This document shows positions 26,585 through 34,589 of a stretch of 64,000 bases of DNA, one piece after another; position 1 is the stretch's first letter, and each line of letters begins with the position of its first letter. This DNA is from Verrucosispora sp. NA02020. GTDB taxonomy: Bacteria; Actinomycetota; Actinomycetes; Mycobacteriales; Micromonosporaceae. Both the position numbers and the translations under genes were made by a program. The stretch spans positions 9,074-73,073 of the forward strand of contig NZ_CP054924.1 in NCBI RefSeq assembly GCF_013364215.1, written 5' to 3'. The notes beneath the pieces are model-generated. The model did not search any database, was not told the origin of the DNA, and was given only the letters and a program-made list of their open reading frames with translations.

Positions 26585-26881
26585 TCAGTCCTCGCCGGCG
26601 TCGGTCTGCGCATCCCTGGCCTGTTCGACCAGCGCGTTGGTCAGGTCGCGCAGCCCGGCCACGACTTTCCAGTCCGGCCGGACCGCCGGGTTTAGGCCGC
26701 GGGCCTTGGCGTCCTCCCAGATCCGGTCGACGTAGTCGTACAGGGCCTGCCGGGCCTGGACCTGTGCCGCCCGGCCACCGGCGTCGAGCGCGGCCAGACC
26801 TGCCGCGTCGCGTTCGGCAAAGGCGTCGATCAGCTCGATCGCCATGCCCTGATGGTCCAGTTCATCGTTCACATCGACCAT
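26585..26881 (-). CDS. Small helical hypothetical protein
   Basis: The start is ATG at 26881 (MVDVNDELDH), 98 residues; the upstream extension to 26941 is Arg-rich and less likely. The protein is acidic and helical (MAIELIDAFAERDAAGLAAL, ALYDYVDRIWEDAKARGLNP). No domain is recognised. It is the first gene of a pair with the GNAT-like gene and resembles the short accessory proteins common in actinobacterial integrative elements. Confidence 0.6.
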   Translation of the reverse strand: MVDVNDELDHQGMAIELIDAFAERDAAGLAALDAGGRAAQVQARQALYDYVDRIWEDAKARGLNPAVRPDWKVVAGLRDLTNALVEQARDAQTDAGED

Positions 26882-26979
26882 GCCGGTAACCCTATGGCAT
26901 CGGATCGTCACGCGGATGTGCCGCGATCGTAAGAGCCGCAACGGCCGGTAGCCGTCGGTGTCGAGCGACGCGAGTTCGG

Positions 26980-26998
26980 GGCCGTCCGTAGTTTCCAG
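26980..26998. repeat. 19-bp direct repeat, left copy (candidate att)
   Basis: GGCCGTCCGTAGTTTCCAG is repeated exactly at 33267-33285 in the same orientation. The pair encloses a tyrosine integrase and a low-GC island, as att sites would. The unusual distance from any tRNA and the decay of the region keep this tentative. Confidence 0.4.
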
Positions 26999-27079
26999 CC
27001 CTCGACCGGCCGGACGCGGTGCCTGCGGCTACCATCTTCGGTGCCGACCAGCGTTAGAGCGCCTTGATTCGGACTCCCT

Positions 27080-27466
27080 CTACCCCTGCGCGAGCGTGAG
27101 GGTTGCCCACACCTGACTGGCGCCGATCGGGTCGATCGCGCGCAGGTTCACCGGCACGTCGAGCACGACCAGGTGCGCACGCTCGTTTACGCCTCGGCCG
27201 GGCGAGATCAGGCCGCGTACCGCGTGCTCGCCCTGGTCGTCGTCGCCACCGGGCTCCGGCGCTCCCAGCAGCCGCGCGGCGACCTCGGCCGGGAAGGGGC
27301 CGCCCTGCCACTCGATCTCCCAGGTCCGGCCGCCGTCGCCTTGCCACCAGTCGAGATGGGTGGCGCCGTTGAGCGCGCCGGTCTCGCGCAGGGCCGACAT
27401 AACCCGTCCCAGCACCTCGTAGTAGCGCGCCGGGTTGTCCCGCAGGTGGTGCACCTGATCCGTCAT
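27080..27466 (-). CDS. Hypothetical protein beside the integrase
   Basis: A 128-residue soluble protein starting at ATG. It has a helical N-terminus (MTDQVHHLRDNPARYYEVLG) and a mixed beta region (HLDWWQGDGGRTWEIEWQGG). The final strand-rich part ends LDVPVNLRAIDPIGASQVWA. No known domain is recognised. It lies about 100 bases downstream of the integrase on the same strand, separated by a strong terminator, and inside the candidate att repeats. Confidence 0.6.
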   Translation of the reverse strand: MTDQVHHLRDNPARYYEVLGRVMSALRETGALNGATHLDWWQGDGGRTWEIEWQGGPFPAEVAARLLGAPEPGGDDDQGEHAVRGLISPGRGVNERAHLVVLDVPVNLRAIDPIGASQVWATLTLAQG

Positions 27467-27535
27467 GGCCTGCTCAACGAGTCGGGCCGTGGTCAGGTCT
27501 GCCCTGACCCCGGTTGATCCTGCCGGCGACCGCCA

Positions 27536-27564
27536 GGTGGAGGCAAGGCGGCCTTGCCCCCACC
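27536..27564 (-). terminator. Terminator downstream of the integrase
   Basis: GGTGGAGGCAAGG-CGG-CCTTGCCCCCACC is a 13-bp stem with one mismatch, lying just beyond the integrase stop. An outer pair, GGTTGATC (27512) and GATCAACC (27567), frames it and overlaps the integrase 3' end. Confidence 0.65.
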
Positions 27565-27568
27565 CCGA

Positions 27569-28570
27569 TCAACCGTTGAGGTAGCGGGCGAGGGTGTAGG
27601 CCGGAGCGCGATCGAGTCGGGCGCCGCCGTGGTCGTAGCGGCGGGTCGTGCGGGCGTCGGCGTGCCCGAGTTGGTCCTGGACGTCTTCGAGGTTCGCCCC
27701 GGCGTCGCGGCTGAGGGTGGCGCAGGTGTGCCGCAGGACGTGGGCGCTCATGGTGACCGGGATGCCGGCGGCGCGGGCGAGGCGGCGTAGGAGTCGCCAG
27801 ACCGCGCCCCGGTCCAGCCGGCCGCCGCTGGCGGTCGCCACCAGCGGCCGACGCGTTCCGGCGCCGGCTTGCCCGGCCGGCACAGGCGTCCGGTCGCCGG
27901 TGAGGTCGGTGCGGCCGGCGAGGTAGGCGTCCAGGCGGCGGAGAACAGGGGCGGGCAGCGCGACCAGGTGCGGCCGGTCGCCCTTCGCAGTGAAGCGCAG
28001 GACCCGGTGTCCACCGTTGTGGCCGAGTTGCTCGACGTCGGCGCCGACCAGCTCACCGACGCGCAGCCCGGTGTAGAGCAGGATCGCCACGATCACGGCG
28101 GTGCGTGCCGCCTGGGGACTGCTGTCGGTGTCGGCGGCGGCCAGCAGCGCGTCGGCCTGGTCGCGGGACAGTCCGGCCGTCGATGACGTACGTGGTGCCC
28201 GCGGTTTGCGTTTTGCATCGATACCGATGGGGTTGGCCCGGTCGGTGTGGTCCTCGGCGATCAGCCACGCGTAGAAGGAGGACACCGCCGCCAGCCGCCG
28301 CGCCCGGGTCGCTGGCGCCGCACCGGCGGCTTCCTGCGCGCGCAGCCACGCGTGCGTGTGCACCCGGCGGGCCTCGGTCAGCGGGTCGACCCCGGACGCG
28401 GCCAGGAAGGCCAGCCAGTGCCCAAGGTCGCGCCGGTACGCCGACCTGGTGTTGACCGACTGGTAGCCGATAAGCCACTCCCGCATCAGCCACTCCAGCT
28501 CCCCGCCGGCCGCCCTGGTGGCGGTCGGCGGGGAGGCGGCGGGCAGCAGTTCGCCGGACAGCACGCTCAC
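27569..28570 (-). CDS. Tyrosine recombinase / integrase
   Basis: The start is probably GTG at 28570 (VSVLSGELLP), 333 residues. Residues about 20-115 form the core-binding SAM-like domain (EWLIGYQSVNTRSAYRRDLG). The catalytic domain carries the full set: Arg in TGLRVGELVGA, HVLRHTCATL (H-x-x-R), LGHADARTTRRYDH with the second His and the nucleophilic Tyr. Length and layout are those of XerC/D-like element integrases. It would catalyse site-specific integration or resolution. A 19-bp direct repeat pair at 26980 and 33267 flanks it. The gene itself looks intact although its neighbours are frameshifted. Confidence 0.9.
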   Translation of the reverse strand: MSVLSGELLPAASPPTATRAAGGELEWLMREWLIGYQSVNTRSAYRRDLGHWLAFLAASGVDPLTEARRVHTHAWLRAQEAAGAAPATRARRLAAVSSFYAWLIAEDHTDRANPIGIDAKRKPRAPRTSSTAGLSRDQADALLAAADTDSSPQAARTAVIVAILLYTGLRVGELVGADVEQLGHNGGHRVLRFTAKGDRPHLVALPAPVLRRLDAYLAGRTDLTGDRTPVPAGQAGAGTRRPLVATASGGRLDRGAVWRLLRRLARAAGIPVTMSAHVLRHTCATLSRDAGANLEDVQDQLGHADARTTRRYDHGGARLDRAPAYTLARYLNG

Positions 28571-28913
28571 CGGTCCGGCCTCAGCTTCCCCTGTTCGGCA
28601 CGCAGACACGCGGGATGCCAACGGACGAACCGATCCGCTCCATCGACCACGATCGGCACCGTGCTGCCTCTTTGAGCGGTACGTACTGGCCGCACCCCTC
28701 CTTGCCTCGGCCGCACTGGTTGAACGGGTCCGCCTTGTCCGCAGCGTCGACCTTGACCGGCGGCATCTCGATGTCCAGGTAGAGGCTGACGCCGTCGCCG
28801 GAGCGACGCGGTCGGGGCCGGCTCTCCTGGGTCACGGTGAGCACCTGGCCGATGGCCCGTGCCGCCGCGTGCAGCTCGTCGACGTCGTCGGCGACGATCC
28901 GAACCCTGATCAT
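28567..28913 (-). pseudogene. Frameshifted small zinc-ribbon protein
   Basis: The start is ATG at 28913 (MIRVRIVADDVDELH). The first 80 residues read well up to CGRGKEGCGQYVPLK. In the other frame, coding sense resumes as STVPIVVDGADRFVRWHPAC, finishing with a Cys that would complete a zinc site with the earlier CGRGKEGC. A 1-base deletion in the AAA of CTCAAAGAGG (near 28673), or slippage there, reconciles both. I therefore call one gene with a frameshift rather than two genes. A sequencing error is possible, but two further genes nearby are also frameshifted. Confidence 0.6.
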
Positions 28914-28968
28914 CGCGGGTCCTCGCGCTCGTCAACGGCGAGCTGGGCGGTTTCCCGGTCGGCGCTCA

Positions 28969-29556
28969 TCATGCTCCCTTGGTCCTATCCGTGACGAAGG
29001 CCGCCACCCGCTCATACTTCCTACTGGTCGTGTGGCCGTCCCAGGCGGCCTCGTGGGCGGGCAGGTGCCAGGAGATCTGCCCGCCAGGCAGCTCGATGTA
29101 GACGACGACCGGGTGGGGGTCGCTCGGGTCGTGGCCGGCCCGGCGGGAATACCGGCCTCGTGGGCCAGGGCGAGAGCGGTCCAGATCAGCCGGTTGCGTC
29201 GGTCGTAGCGGGCGGTGGTCTGCGGGGTGTCCGGGCCGGTGTGACCGGGACGGGACGGGTCGACGATGGCGATGTCGACCAGGACGCGGGCGAGGCGGAC
29301 CTCGGCCGGGTCGACGGCGCGCAGCGCGGCAAGGATGTGGTCGAGCTGCGCGGGCAGGCCGCGCAGGTGCCACGTCAGCAGGTTGGTGCGCGGGTCCTGG
29401 TGGGCGACGCCGTGCGGCAGCACCGGGCCCGGTCAGGTCCACTCGGCGAGCAGCGACTCGACAGCCCGCGATGAGAGCGGCGAACTCAGGGTCGACCGGC
29501 GCGAGCCGGCGGGCCCGGGGCACCCGGCCGGCGTCGGTCGGCTTCCTGGTGGGCAT
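28969..29556 (-). pseudogene. Hypothetical gene broken by two frameshifts
   Basis: It begins at ATG 29556 (MPTRKPTDAGRVPRARRLAP) and runs about 34 codons. Coding sense then moves to a second frame (LTWHLRGLPAQLDHILAALR, DRRNRLIWTALALAHEAG) and returns to the first for PVVVYIELPGGQISWHLPAH ending in the common actinobacterial motif WDGHTTSRKYERV. Concatenating the pieces gives one protein of about 190 residues. Two independent indels within 450 bases indicate a decayed gene. The family is a hypothetical protein often found beside integrases in these elements. Confidence 0.65.
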
Positions 29557-30274
29557 GTGAGGTGCCTTCCTGTCGGAGGGATGATCAGGTAGCGGGACAG
29601 GACCATTACGGGTGGTCCCGGCCCGCCGGCACGAGGTCGAACTCGGCGGTCCGGATCCCGGCGTTTCCCGTGCCTTCATAAGAACACTTATGGAGGCATC
29701 AACAGATGATCTTGCCGGGCGGCTGTTCTACGGAGTCGCCACCCGGTGAGGGCTAGGGTGTGTTGGGCCTCGCTGGTGGCCTCAGCGGGTAGCGATACGA
29801 ATCCGTACCCCGCGCAGATTCGTACACAAGCTACCGCTGGTGGCCCCGGTCTCCTCCAGCGAGCTCCGGCAGCCGAGCTGCGCGGGGTAAGGGGGCCAAT
29901 GCCTGGACATCCATGGGGCCGTCCCGGGCGGGGCGCTCGGTCAGCCACGCGAACTTGCGTCGGCGGCTACGAGACTGTGGGTGGCCGGTCGCAGGGTGCG
30001 CCCGTGGCGCTGATCTAATTCGTTCCAGGGCCCCGAGAAAGTCACCTGGCACGGCAACCCGGCAGGGGACCTATCGAGGGATGGGCGAGGCGACGTATGC
30101 GTCGTTGGCGTTCCGCCCTCGGGATTGGCCGACTCAGTGGGCCGACAGCCCTTTCGCCGAACAGAAGCGGAGGTCCCCGCGCATGCTCCCCGATATGGAC
30201 AGTGGCTAATTCCACGACATCGGCCGCCTATTCGATACCTTGAGACCAGAAGAAATTCATTTGGAGGCGAAGAG
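29557..30274. other. 718-base intergenic region
   Basis: No gene is supported. A perfect inverted repeat CATAAG-AACA-CTTATG lies at 29677-29692 and looks like an operator. Base composition starts to fall towards the MurJ-like gene. A region of minor frames (29746-30018) lacks protein-like composition. Confidence 0.5.
29677..29692. promoter_or_regulatory. Operator-like palindrome CATAAG-N4-CTTATG
   Basis: A perfect 6-base inverted repeat with a 4-base centre, located upstream of the decayed minus-strand gene and in an AT-richer patch. It may be a repressor or excisionase site. Confidence 0.4.
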
Positions 30275-32050
30275 ATGGGTGATGGGCTCTACCGCAGCGC
30301 GAATGCCGCGCGGGATGCCAGCCCGGACGGGCACGACGGCGGCCAAGCGCCTCCGATGGATAACGCCACTCTTATATCCGTCGATCAACTTTACCAGCCC
30401 TCGGTGGAGTCCGTAGCCCCCCCAGCGCCAGAAAAGGTTGCCGAGCGGAGCGCCGCAAGAAACAGTACGGTCATGGCGATCGGCAGTCTAGTTAGCCGAG
30501 GGACAGGCTTCCTGCGCACGCTGGTGTTGACAGCCGCGCTTGGTGGCGCACTGGTCGGCGACGCATACACCACCGCCCAGATTCTGCCTGGGATGGTCTA
30601 CGAGTTCCTGCTCGGCGGGATTCTCACCAGCGTGCTTGTTCCTGTTCTGATGCGGCGCCGAAAGACCGACAGCGACGGCGGCCAGGAATATGCTCAGCGA
30701 CTGCTCACCCTCGCGGTGCTCACCTTGGCTATTGCCGTAATTATCGCCATAGTAGCCGCGCAGTTTCTCACCACGCTGTACGTTAGCGACGAGAGAGGGC
30801 CAGAGTACCAAGAACTGGTTACTCGGTTATCGTATTTACTGCTTCCCATGATCTTCTTTACCGGCCTGAGCGCGCTTGTCAGCGCAGTACTTAACACTCG
30901 GGGGCACTTTGCCGCACCGATGTGGGCTCCAATCCTGAATAATATCGTAGTGATTGCGACCGCCGGCATCTACATCGCCATGTTCGGCGCGAAGATCATT
31001 CAACCAGCGGAGATGACTGCCGGACGGGTACTGCTAATCGGCGGTGGCACACTATTGGGAGTCGTGATTCAGGCGGTTGGGCTACTGCCCGCCCTGCGCG
31101 GGGTTGGCTTCCGATGGCGTCCCAGATTCACCTTCCGCGCGCTCGGTCTGCGCGAACTGGGCCGACTGGGAGCCTGGATGTTTTGCTACGTTGCGGTAAG
31201 CCAGATAGGCCTTATCGCACTCATAAACATGCTAAACCGGACCGGACCTGGAAACGCCGGAGCGTTGATCTACAACAATGTGTTCTTGTTGGTCATGATG
31301 GCACACGGCATCATCGCCGTTTCGATCGTTACTGCCCTGATGCCGCGAATGAGCGCCGCCGCTAGCGATGGCCGATACATCGAAATTGCTGCCGATCTCT
31401 CTCGGGGGGCTCGGACTATCTCTGCAGTACTCGCTCCAATTGCCGTATGTTACGCAGTCCTCGCCAAACCGCTTTCCGTGATACTCTTTCACTACGGCGC
31501 ATTCAACGAAAGAAACGTTTCCGACACTTCACTCGTGCTGCTATTTGCTGGGCTCGCTCTGGTACCGTTCTCAATCAGTCAGCTCTTCACCTTTGCGTTC
31601 TATGCCCTGCCTGATACCCGCACCCCCGCCCTGATCAATATTCCAGTTGTGGTGCTGCGAGTTGTCGTACAGATCGCGCTTTTCGTCGCGTTTTCCGCCC
31701 ACCTCGCCGCTGCCGGGATGATGATCGGCAATGCGGTCTCCTACCTGGCCGCAGCGATTGCCTCTGCCTGGCTACTTCGGCCTCGTCTCGGCCGGATCGG
31801 GCTGCGTGACATCGTCTGGACCCTCAGCCGCGTCGCTGCCGCTGCTGTAGGCGCCACGCTGGTCGGTGCGTTGGTTGTCGGCCTGTTGCCCGCCGGCGAG
31901 GTGCCGAGCAGGTTCGAGGCATTGGTCCAGCTTGTGGTCGGCGGTGTGGCGATCGGAGGAACCTACTTGGGCTTGGCCACGATGCTACGGATCGGCGAGG
32001 TTACGAATGTACTAAGCCTAGTCTGGCGTCGCCGACCAGTTAAAGGTTAA
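30275..32050 (+). CDS. murJ: MurJ-like lipid II flippase (MOP superfamily)
   Basis: The start is ATG at 30275, with GGAGG 8 bases upstream; 591 residues. After a hydrophilic N-terminus of about 60 residues come some 14 transmembrane helices. MurJ hallmarks are present: NSTVMAIGSLVSRGTGFLRT at the first helix, LLLPMIFFTGLSALVSAVLN, NRTGPGNAGALIYNN, and FTFAFYALPDTRTPALINIP. The family flips lipid II across the membrane for peptidoglycan synthesis. Codon use is clearly more AT-tolerant (ATA, TTA, ATT codons) than in neighbouring genes, suggesting recent acquisition. A mobile extra copy could alter wall synthesis or confer resistance to lipid II-targeting agents, which is inference. Confidence 0.9.
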   Translation: MGDGLYRSANAARDASPDGHDGGQAPPMDNATLISVDQLYQPSVESVAPPAPEKVAERSAARNSTVMAIGSLVSRGTGFLRTLVLTAALGGALVGDAYTTAQILPGMVYEFLLGGILTSVLVPVLMRRRKTDSDGGQEYAQRLLTLAVLTLAIAVIIAIVAAQFLTTLYVSDERGPEYQELVTRLSYLLLPMIFFTGLSALVSAVLNTRGHFAAPMWAPILNNIVVIATAGIYIAMFGAKIIQPAEMTAGRVLLIGGGTLLGVVIQAVGLLPALRGVGFRWRPRFTFRALGLRELGRLGAWMFCYVAVSQIGLIALINMLNRTGPGNAGALIYNNVFLLVMMAHGIIAVSIVTALMPRMSAAASDGRYIEIAADLSRGARTISAVLAPIAVCYAVLAKPLSVILFHYGAFNERNVSDTSLVLLFAGLALVPFSISQLFTFAFYALPDTRTPALINIPVVVLRVVVQIALFVAFSAHLAAAGMMIGNAVSYLAAAIASAWLLRPRLGRIGLRDIVWTLSRVAAAAVGATLVGALVVGLLPAGEVPSRFEALVQLVVGGVAIGGTYLGLATMLRIGEVTNVLSLVWRRRPVKG

Positions 32051-32174
32051 AAGCCCTCGCCCTGCTCCCAGACAAAGGGGGCGGGGCGTGTGGGCCGTTG
32101 GTTTGCTGGGATGCGCCGAAGTGTTCGACGTAAGCTACCCCCCAAGTCCCAGCCCACCCCTAATCGCCAGTAGA

Positions 32175-32212
32175 TGATTGTTGAGTGCACCGAGAGATGC
32201 ACTCAACAATCA
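32175..32212. terminator. 15-bp perfect inverted repeat after the murJ-like gene
   Basis: TGATTGTTGAGTGCA and TGCACTCAACAATCA, exactly complementary, are separated by 8 bases. The structure lies 125 bases beyond the murJ-like stop. It may be a terminator or a conserved operator. A weaker GC-rich hairpin near 32053-32089 is nearer to the stop. Confidence 0.5.
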
Positions 32213-32329
32213 AGTTACAAAAGCGGACGCCGTCGCAGTTGAGTAAATGCCCGTCAAGGAAATCTCCTAGAGGGAGAACTTCGATGGGGGCCTCTAGAAT
32301 TACTTGAACGGGAAGCTGTGATGCCTCCC

Positions 32330-32728
32330 CTACGTCTGACTCAAACTACCCTGCGCATTGCAATCAGCATTAAGGGACAAGCGATAGCGCCCATACAAGC
32401 CGCTTACATTTTCAAAGTCCTCAAAGGTCGTAGTGCCCGACCTGATGGTGACGTTAGTATCTACGTCCCAGAACCGATAGTAGATTGGTTTAGTAATGCA
32501 GGGCGTGATGGTGGACCGGACACTATAGTAAATTTTATGACTTGACGGGGCAGAGAGTATAGCCGTCTGACAACTTCTCTCGAGGGGGTAACTGATGGTG
32601 CATGTAACGGTGGCCATCGTCGACACATCCTGGGAGGGCGGCGAGCTCGCACTCGCAGGAGTTGCGCTAACTGTCAGCGCAGTCAAGAAAACTGTTGCGG
32701 CGATTAAGGCACGACGAAGTAACGGCAT
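32330..32728 (-). CDS. Small secreted protein with Sec signal peptide
   Basis: The start is ATG at 32728 (MPLLRRALIAA), with AGAAGGG 6 bases upstream; 132 residues. A clear signal peptide (RRALIAATVFLTALTVSATP) is followed by a likely ASA cleavage site. The mature part is about 105 residues, beta-rich, with four cysteines (VTCTISY, ERSCQTA, TPCITKP, NADCNAQ) that could make two disulfides. No known family is recognised. Base composition is low, like the adjacent murJ-like gene, with which it converges. It could be an extracellular inhibitor or effector, but nothing shows this. Confidence 0.65.
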   Translation of the reverse strand: MPLLRRALIAATVFLTALTVSATPASASSPPSQDVSTMATVTCTISYPLERSCQTAILSAPSSHKIYYSVRSTITPCITKPIYYRFWDVDTNVTIRSGTTTFEDFENVSGLYGRYRLSLNADCNAQGSLSQT

Positions 32729-32915
32729 TGCCATTCCCTTCTGCAGAAGCAATCGGCGACGGCCCGCCTCCTACACTTTAAACTAATGCAAAGATCGGCT
32801 CAGTTGAAGACGCCTGGCATAGATTGGCCGGCCACGGCCAGATTCTCGCAGGCGTCAAACAGCCATTGCATCCATCGATTGACGGTGATATGCTTCCATC
32901 TTCGCGGCAATTCGC

Positions 32916-33155
32916 TTGGCGCTCCGGGGGATTCGATTGCGTTCAACTACGAAAACGAGATACGAGCCGAGTGAAGCATCAATCAGGATACTGCGATTCT
33001 TAATCCAAGGGCGAAGCTACCGAGATATAGCATTGACGGAGCATATGAGTGAAAGAACTGTCCGCAGGGTTGTTAGCGACATGAAGCAGGCGACGGGGTC
33101 TAGTTCACTCGTAGCGCTAGGTTTCGTAGCCGCCACAAGGGGATGGCTGAGTTAG
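32916..33155 (+). CDS. Orphan LuxR-type HTH domain, probably a fragment
   Basis: A TTG start at 32916 gives 79 residues; no better start is visible. Residues 18-79 match the C-terminal DNA-binding domain of LuxR/NarL regulators: PSEASIRILRFLIQGRSYRD, IALTEHMSERTVRRVVSDMK, then LVALGFVAATRGWL. There is no receiver domain, so it is either a truncated regulator or a stand-alone HTH protein. It lies at the right edge of the low-GC island. Confidence 0.55.
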   Translation: MALRGIRLRSTTKTRYEPSEASIRILRFLIQGRSYRDIALTEHMSERTVRRVVSDMKQATGSSSLVALGFVAATRGWLS

Positions 33156-33189
33156 CCTCGGCCCTTCGGGCTACCCAAGGAGTTGGAGC

Positions 33190-33285
33190 GGAACGAAACG
33201 GTGCTGAGGTGCTCGGCGTATGCGGCCGGCTCGTCGGCCCGCAGGTCGTAGTGCAGCACCCCAGCAGGCCGTCCGTAGTTTCCAG
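33190..33285 (-). pseudogene. Fragment duplicated from the ParB-like gene
   Basis: The stretch LHYDLRADEPAAYAEHL on the minus strand is a near copy of the C-terminal part of the ParB-like protein encoded at 36079-38049 (there LHYDLQVDEPAAYAEHL). The DNA identity covers roughly 33205-33263. It ends where the candidate right att repeat begins, and the flanking sequence is unrelated. Confidence 0.6.
33267..33285. repeat. 19-bp direct repeat, right copy (candidate att)
   Basis: Exact second copy of GGCCGTCCGTAGTTTCCAG from 26980-26998. It lies at the junction between a ParB-gene fragment and unrelated DNA, as expected for a recombination end point. Confidence 0.4.
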
Positions 33286-33404
33286 ACCAAAAACATCGCT
33301 AAGCGGTTGATCTAGGCCCGCACCTGGGGCGGCTGCGTCAAGGGAGTGAGTTGCAGGGGAGGCATTTGGCCGTCTCCTGCGATCTCGGTAAGTGGGACGC
33401 GAGG

Positions 33405-33710
33405 TCAGCGCCGGTGCCGACGGGGGTGCTCGTCGTTCTCGGCGGTGATGCGGGCCGAGGTCTCCTCGCCGAGCCGGACGTGGATGCCGAGGGTGGCGAG
33501 GTGCCGGTGGCGGGATTTGGCCTGTAGTTCGGCGGCGCTGCGGCCCTTGGCGACGAGGTGCGTCAACCCGGAGTGCCGCAGTTGGTGGAGGGTGTGCCCG
33601 GCGCCGTGCGGGTCGTGGAGCTTGGATGCCTGCTTCAACCGGTACTCGGCGCGCAGGTAGGACAGCCGGCCCCGGCCGGTGTCCGGGCAGATGTCGCCCA
33701 GGGCTGGCGC
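33405..33710 (-). pseudogene. C-terminal remnant of a second tyrosine integrase
   Basis: Only about the last 100 residues of an integrase remain (GRGRLSYLRAEYRLKQASKL, then HTLHQLRHSGLTHLVAKG and RHRHLATLGIHVRLGEETSA). The H-x-x-R motif is present as HQLRH. In relatives the nucleophilic tyrosine follows the LATLG segment; here that position is histidine (GIHVR). There is no N-terminal domain upstream. The remnant should be inactive and marks an older integration event. Confidence 0.65.
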
Positions 33711-33953
33711 GCGGCGGCCGGCGGCCGAGGCGCGGCGGTCGCCTCATCAGGTACGAACCCGAGCCACGGCAGGGGTCGCCACCGGCGTGATCGATGGCCG
33801 CCGTGGTGGCGTGCCGACGGGGGTCGACGGGCCGGGCGCGGGCTCTCCGGGCGCCTGCCGCCCCGCCGTTGTCACGAGTCCCAGGTGCTGGCGCGGCTAG
33901 GGTGAGCGGCGACCGCCCGTTCGGCGGCCCGGACGGCCGGAGGTGACGGCGCC
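33711..33953. other. Mosaic region with a duplicated gene fragment
   Basis: About 33773-33850 closely resembles 35147-35222 inside the 497-residue gene (minus-strand ATTAAIDHAGGDP against TTAAIDYAGGDPG). No intact gene is present. GGCCGGAGG at 33934-33942 may be a ribosome-binding site for the following broken gene. Confidence 0.5.
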
Positions 33954-34213
33954 ATGCTTTGCGACGTCGGTGGCGCGCATCACGCTCACCTGTCCGAACG
34001 ATCCCGCCAGCGACTGCGCGAGCTGGCCTGTGCCGAGCCGGACGAGTGGGGCTGCTGTTCGCCGTCGACGGCTGGGGCCGCCGATGGACGCTGTACTGCC
34101 TCGACCCCGACTACGCGGCCCTGTTCGCGCCGGCCGCGCACACCCTCGACCTGACCGCCGATGTCTTCACCACGAAGTTCCCGTGCTGGAACGGCGGGTG
34201 GCTCATCACCTGA
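33954..34213 (+). pseudogene. Frameshifted small hypothetical gene
   Basis: The ATG at 33954 reads MLCDVGGAHHAHLSERSRQR, then LRELACAEPDEWG. Coding sense then switches to the neighbouring frame (LLFAVDGWGRRWTLYCLDPD, YAALFAPAAHTLDLTADVF) and ends at 34213. A single-base indel near 34051 reconciles the two into one protein of about 86 residues. No family is recognised. It converges on the DUF4326 gene and overlaps its end by a few bases. Confidence 0.5.
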
Positions 34214-34589
34214 GCCGGACCGGCGCACGGTCGCCGAGCACGGCCGCCACGGCGGCCTGCGGCGTCATCCCGGCGGCGACCAGGACCAGCACGTCGCCGT
34301 GGCAGGCGAGCACGTCCTGGCGGCACCAGCACGCGACGTCGACGCCGGACAGGTCCCGCCGGGCGGCGGCCACCAGCTCCGGTTGCCGGTCCAGGTCGGC
34401 AGCGTACGCGGTGACCGCGCCAGCTTGGTCATGCTCGTGGCCACAGCGCCGGCAGTTCCCGACGCGGTGGGGGTTTGAGTACCGGCTGGCTCGCAGGCAG
34501 GGAGTGGCCCGGCCGACGTAGACAGCGCCGGCCGGGACACGCCCGTGGTACAGGTCGCCGAGTACCCGCACCCGTCGCGGTGTGGTCAC
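34206..34589 (-). CDS. DUF4326 family protein
   Basis: A 127-residue protein with the DUF4326 pattern: GAVYVGRATPCLRASRYSNP, a C-x2-C-G-H-x-H site (CRRCGHEH), and LSGVDVACWCRQDVLACHGD near the end. These small domains are frequent on phages and plasmids; the function is unknown, and the conserved Cys/His residues suggest metal binding. It is the last gene of the GntR/ParB-like operon, and its start overlaps the preceding stop by ATGA. Confidence 0.8.
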   Translation of the reverse strand: MTTPRRVRVLGDLYHGRVPAGAVYVGRATPCLRASRYSNPHRVGNCRRCGHEHDQAGAVTAYAADLDRQPELVAAARRDLSGVDVACWCRQDVLACHGDVLVLVAAGMTPQAAVAAVLGDRAPVRLR

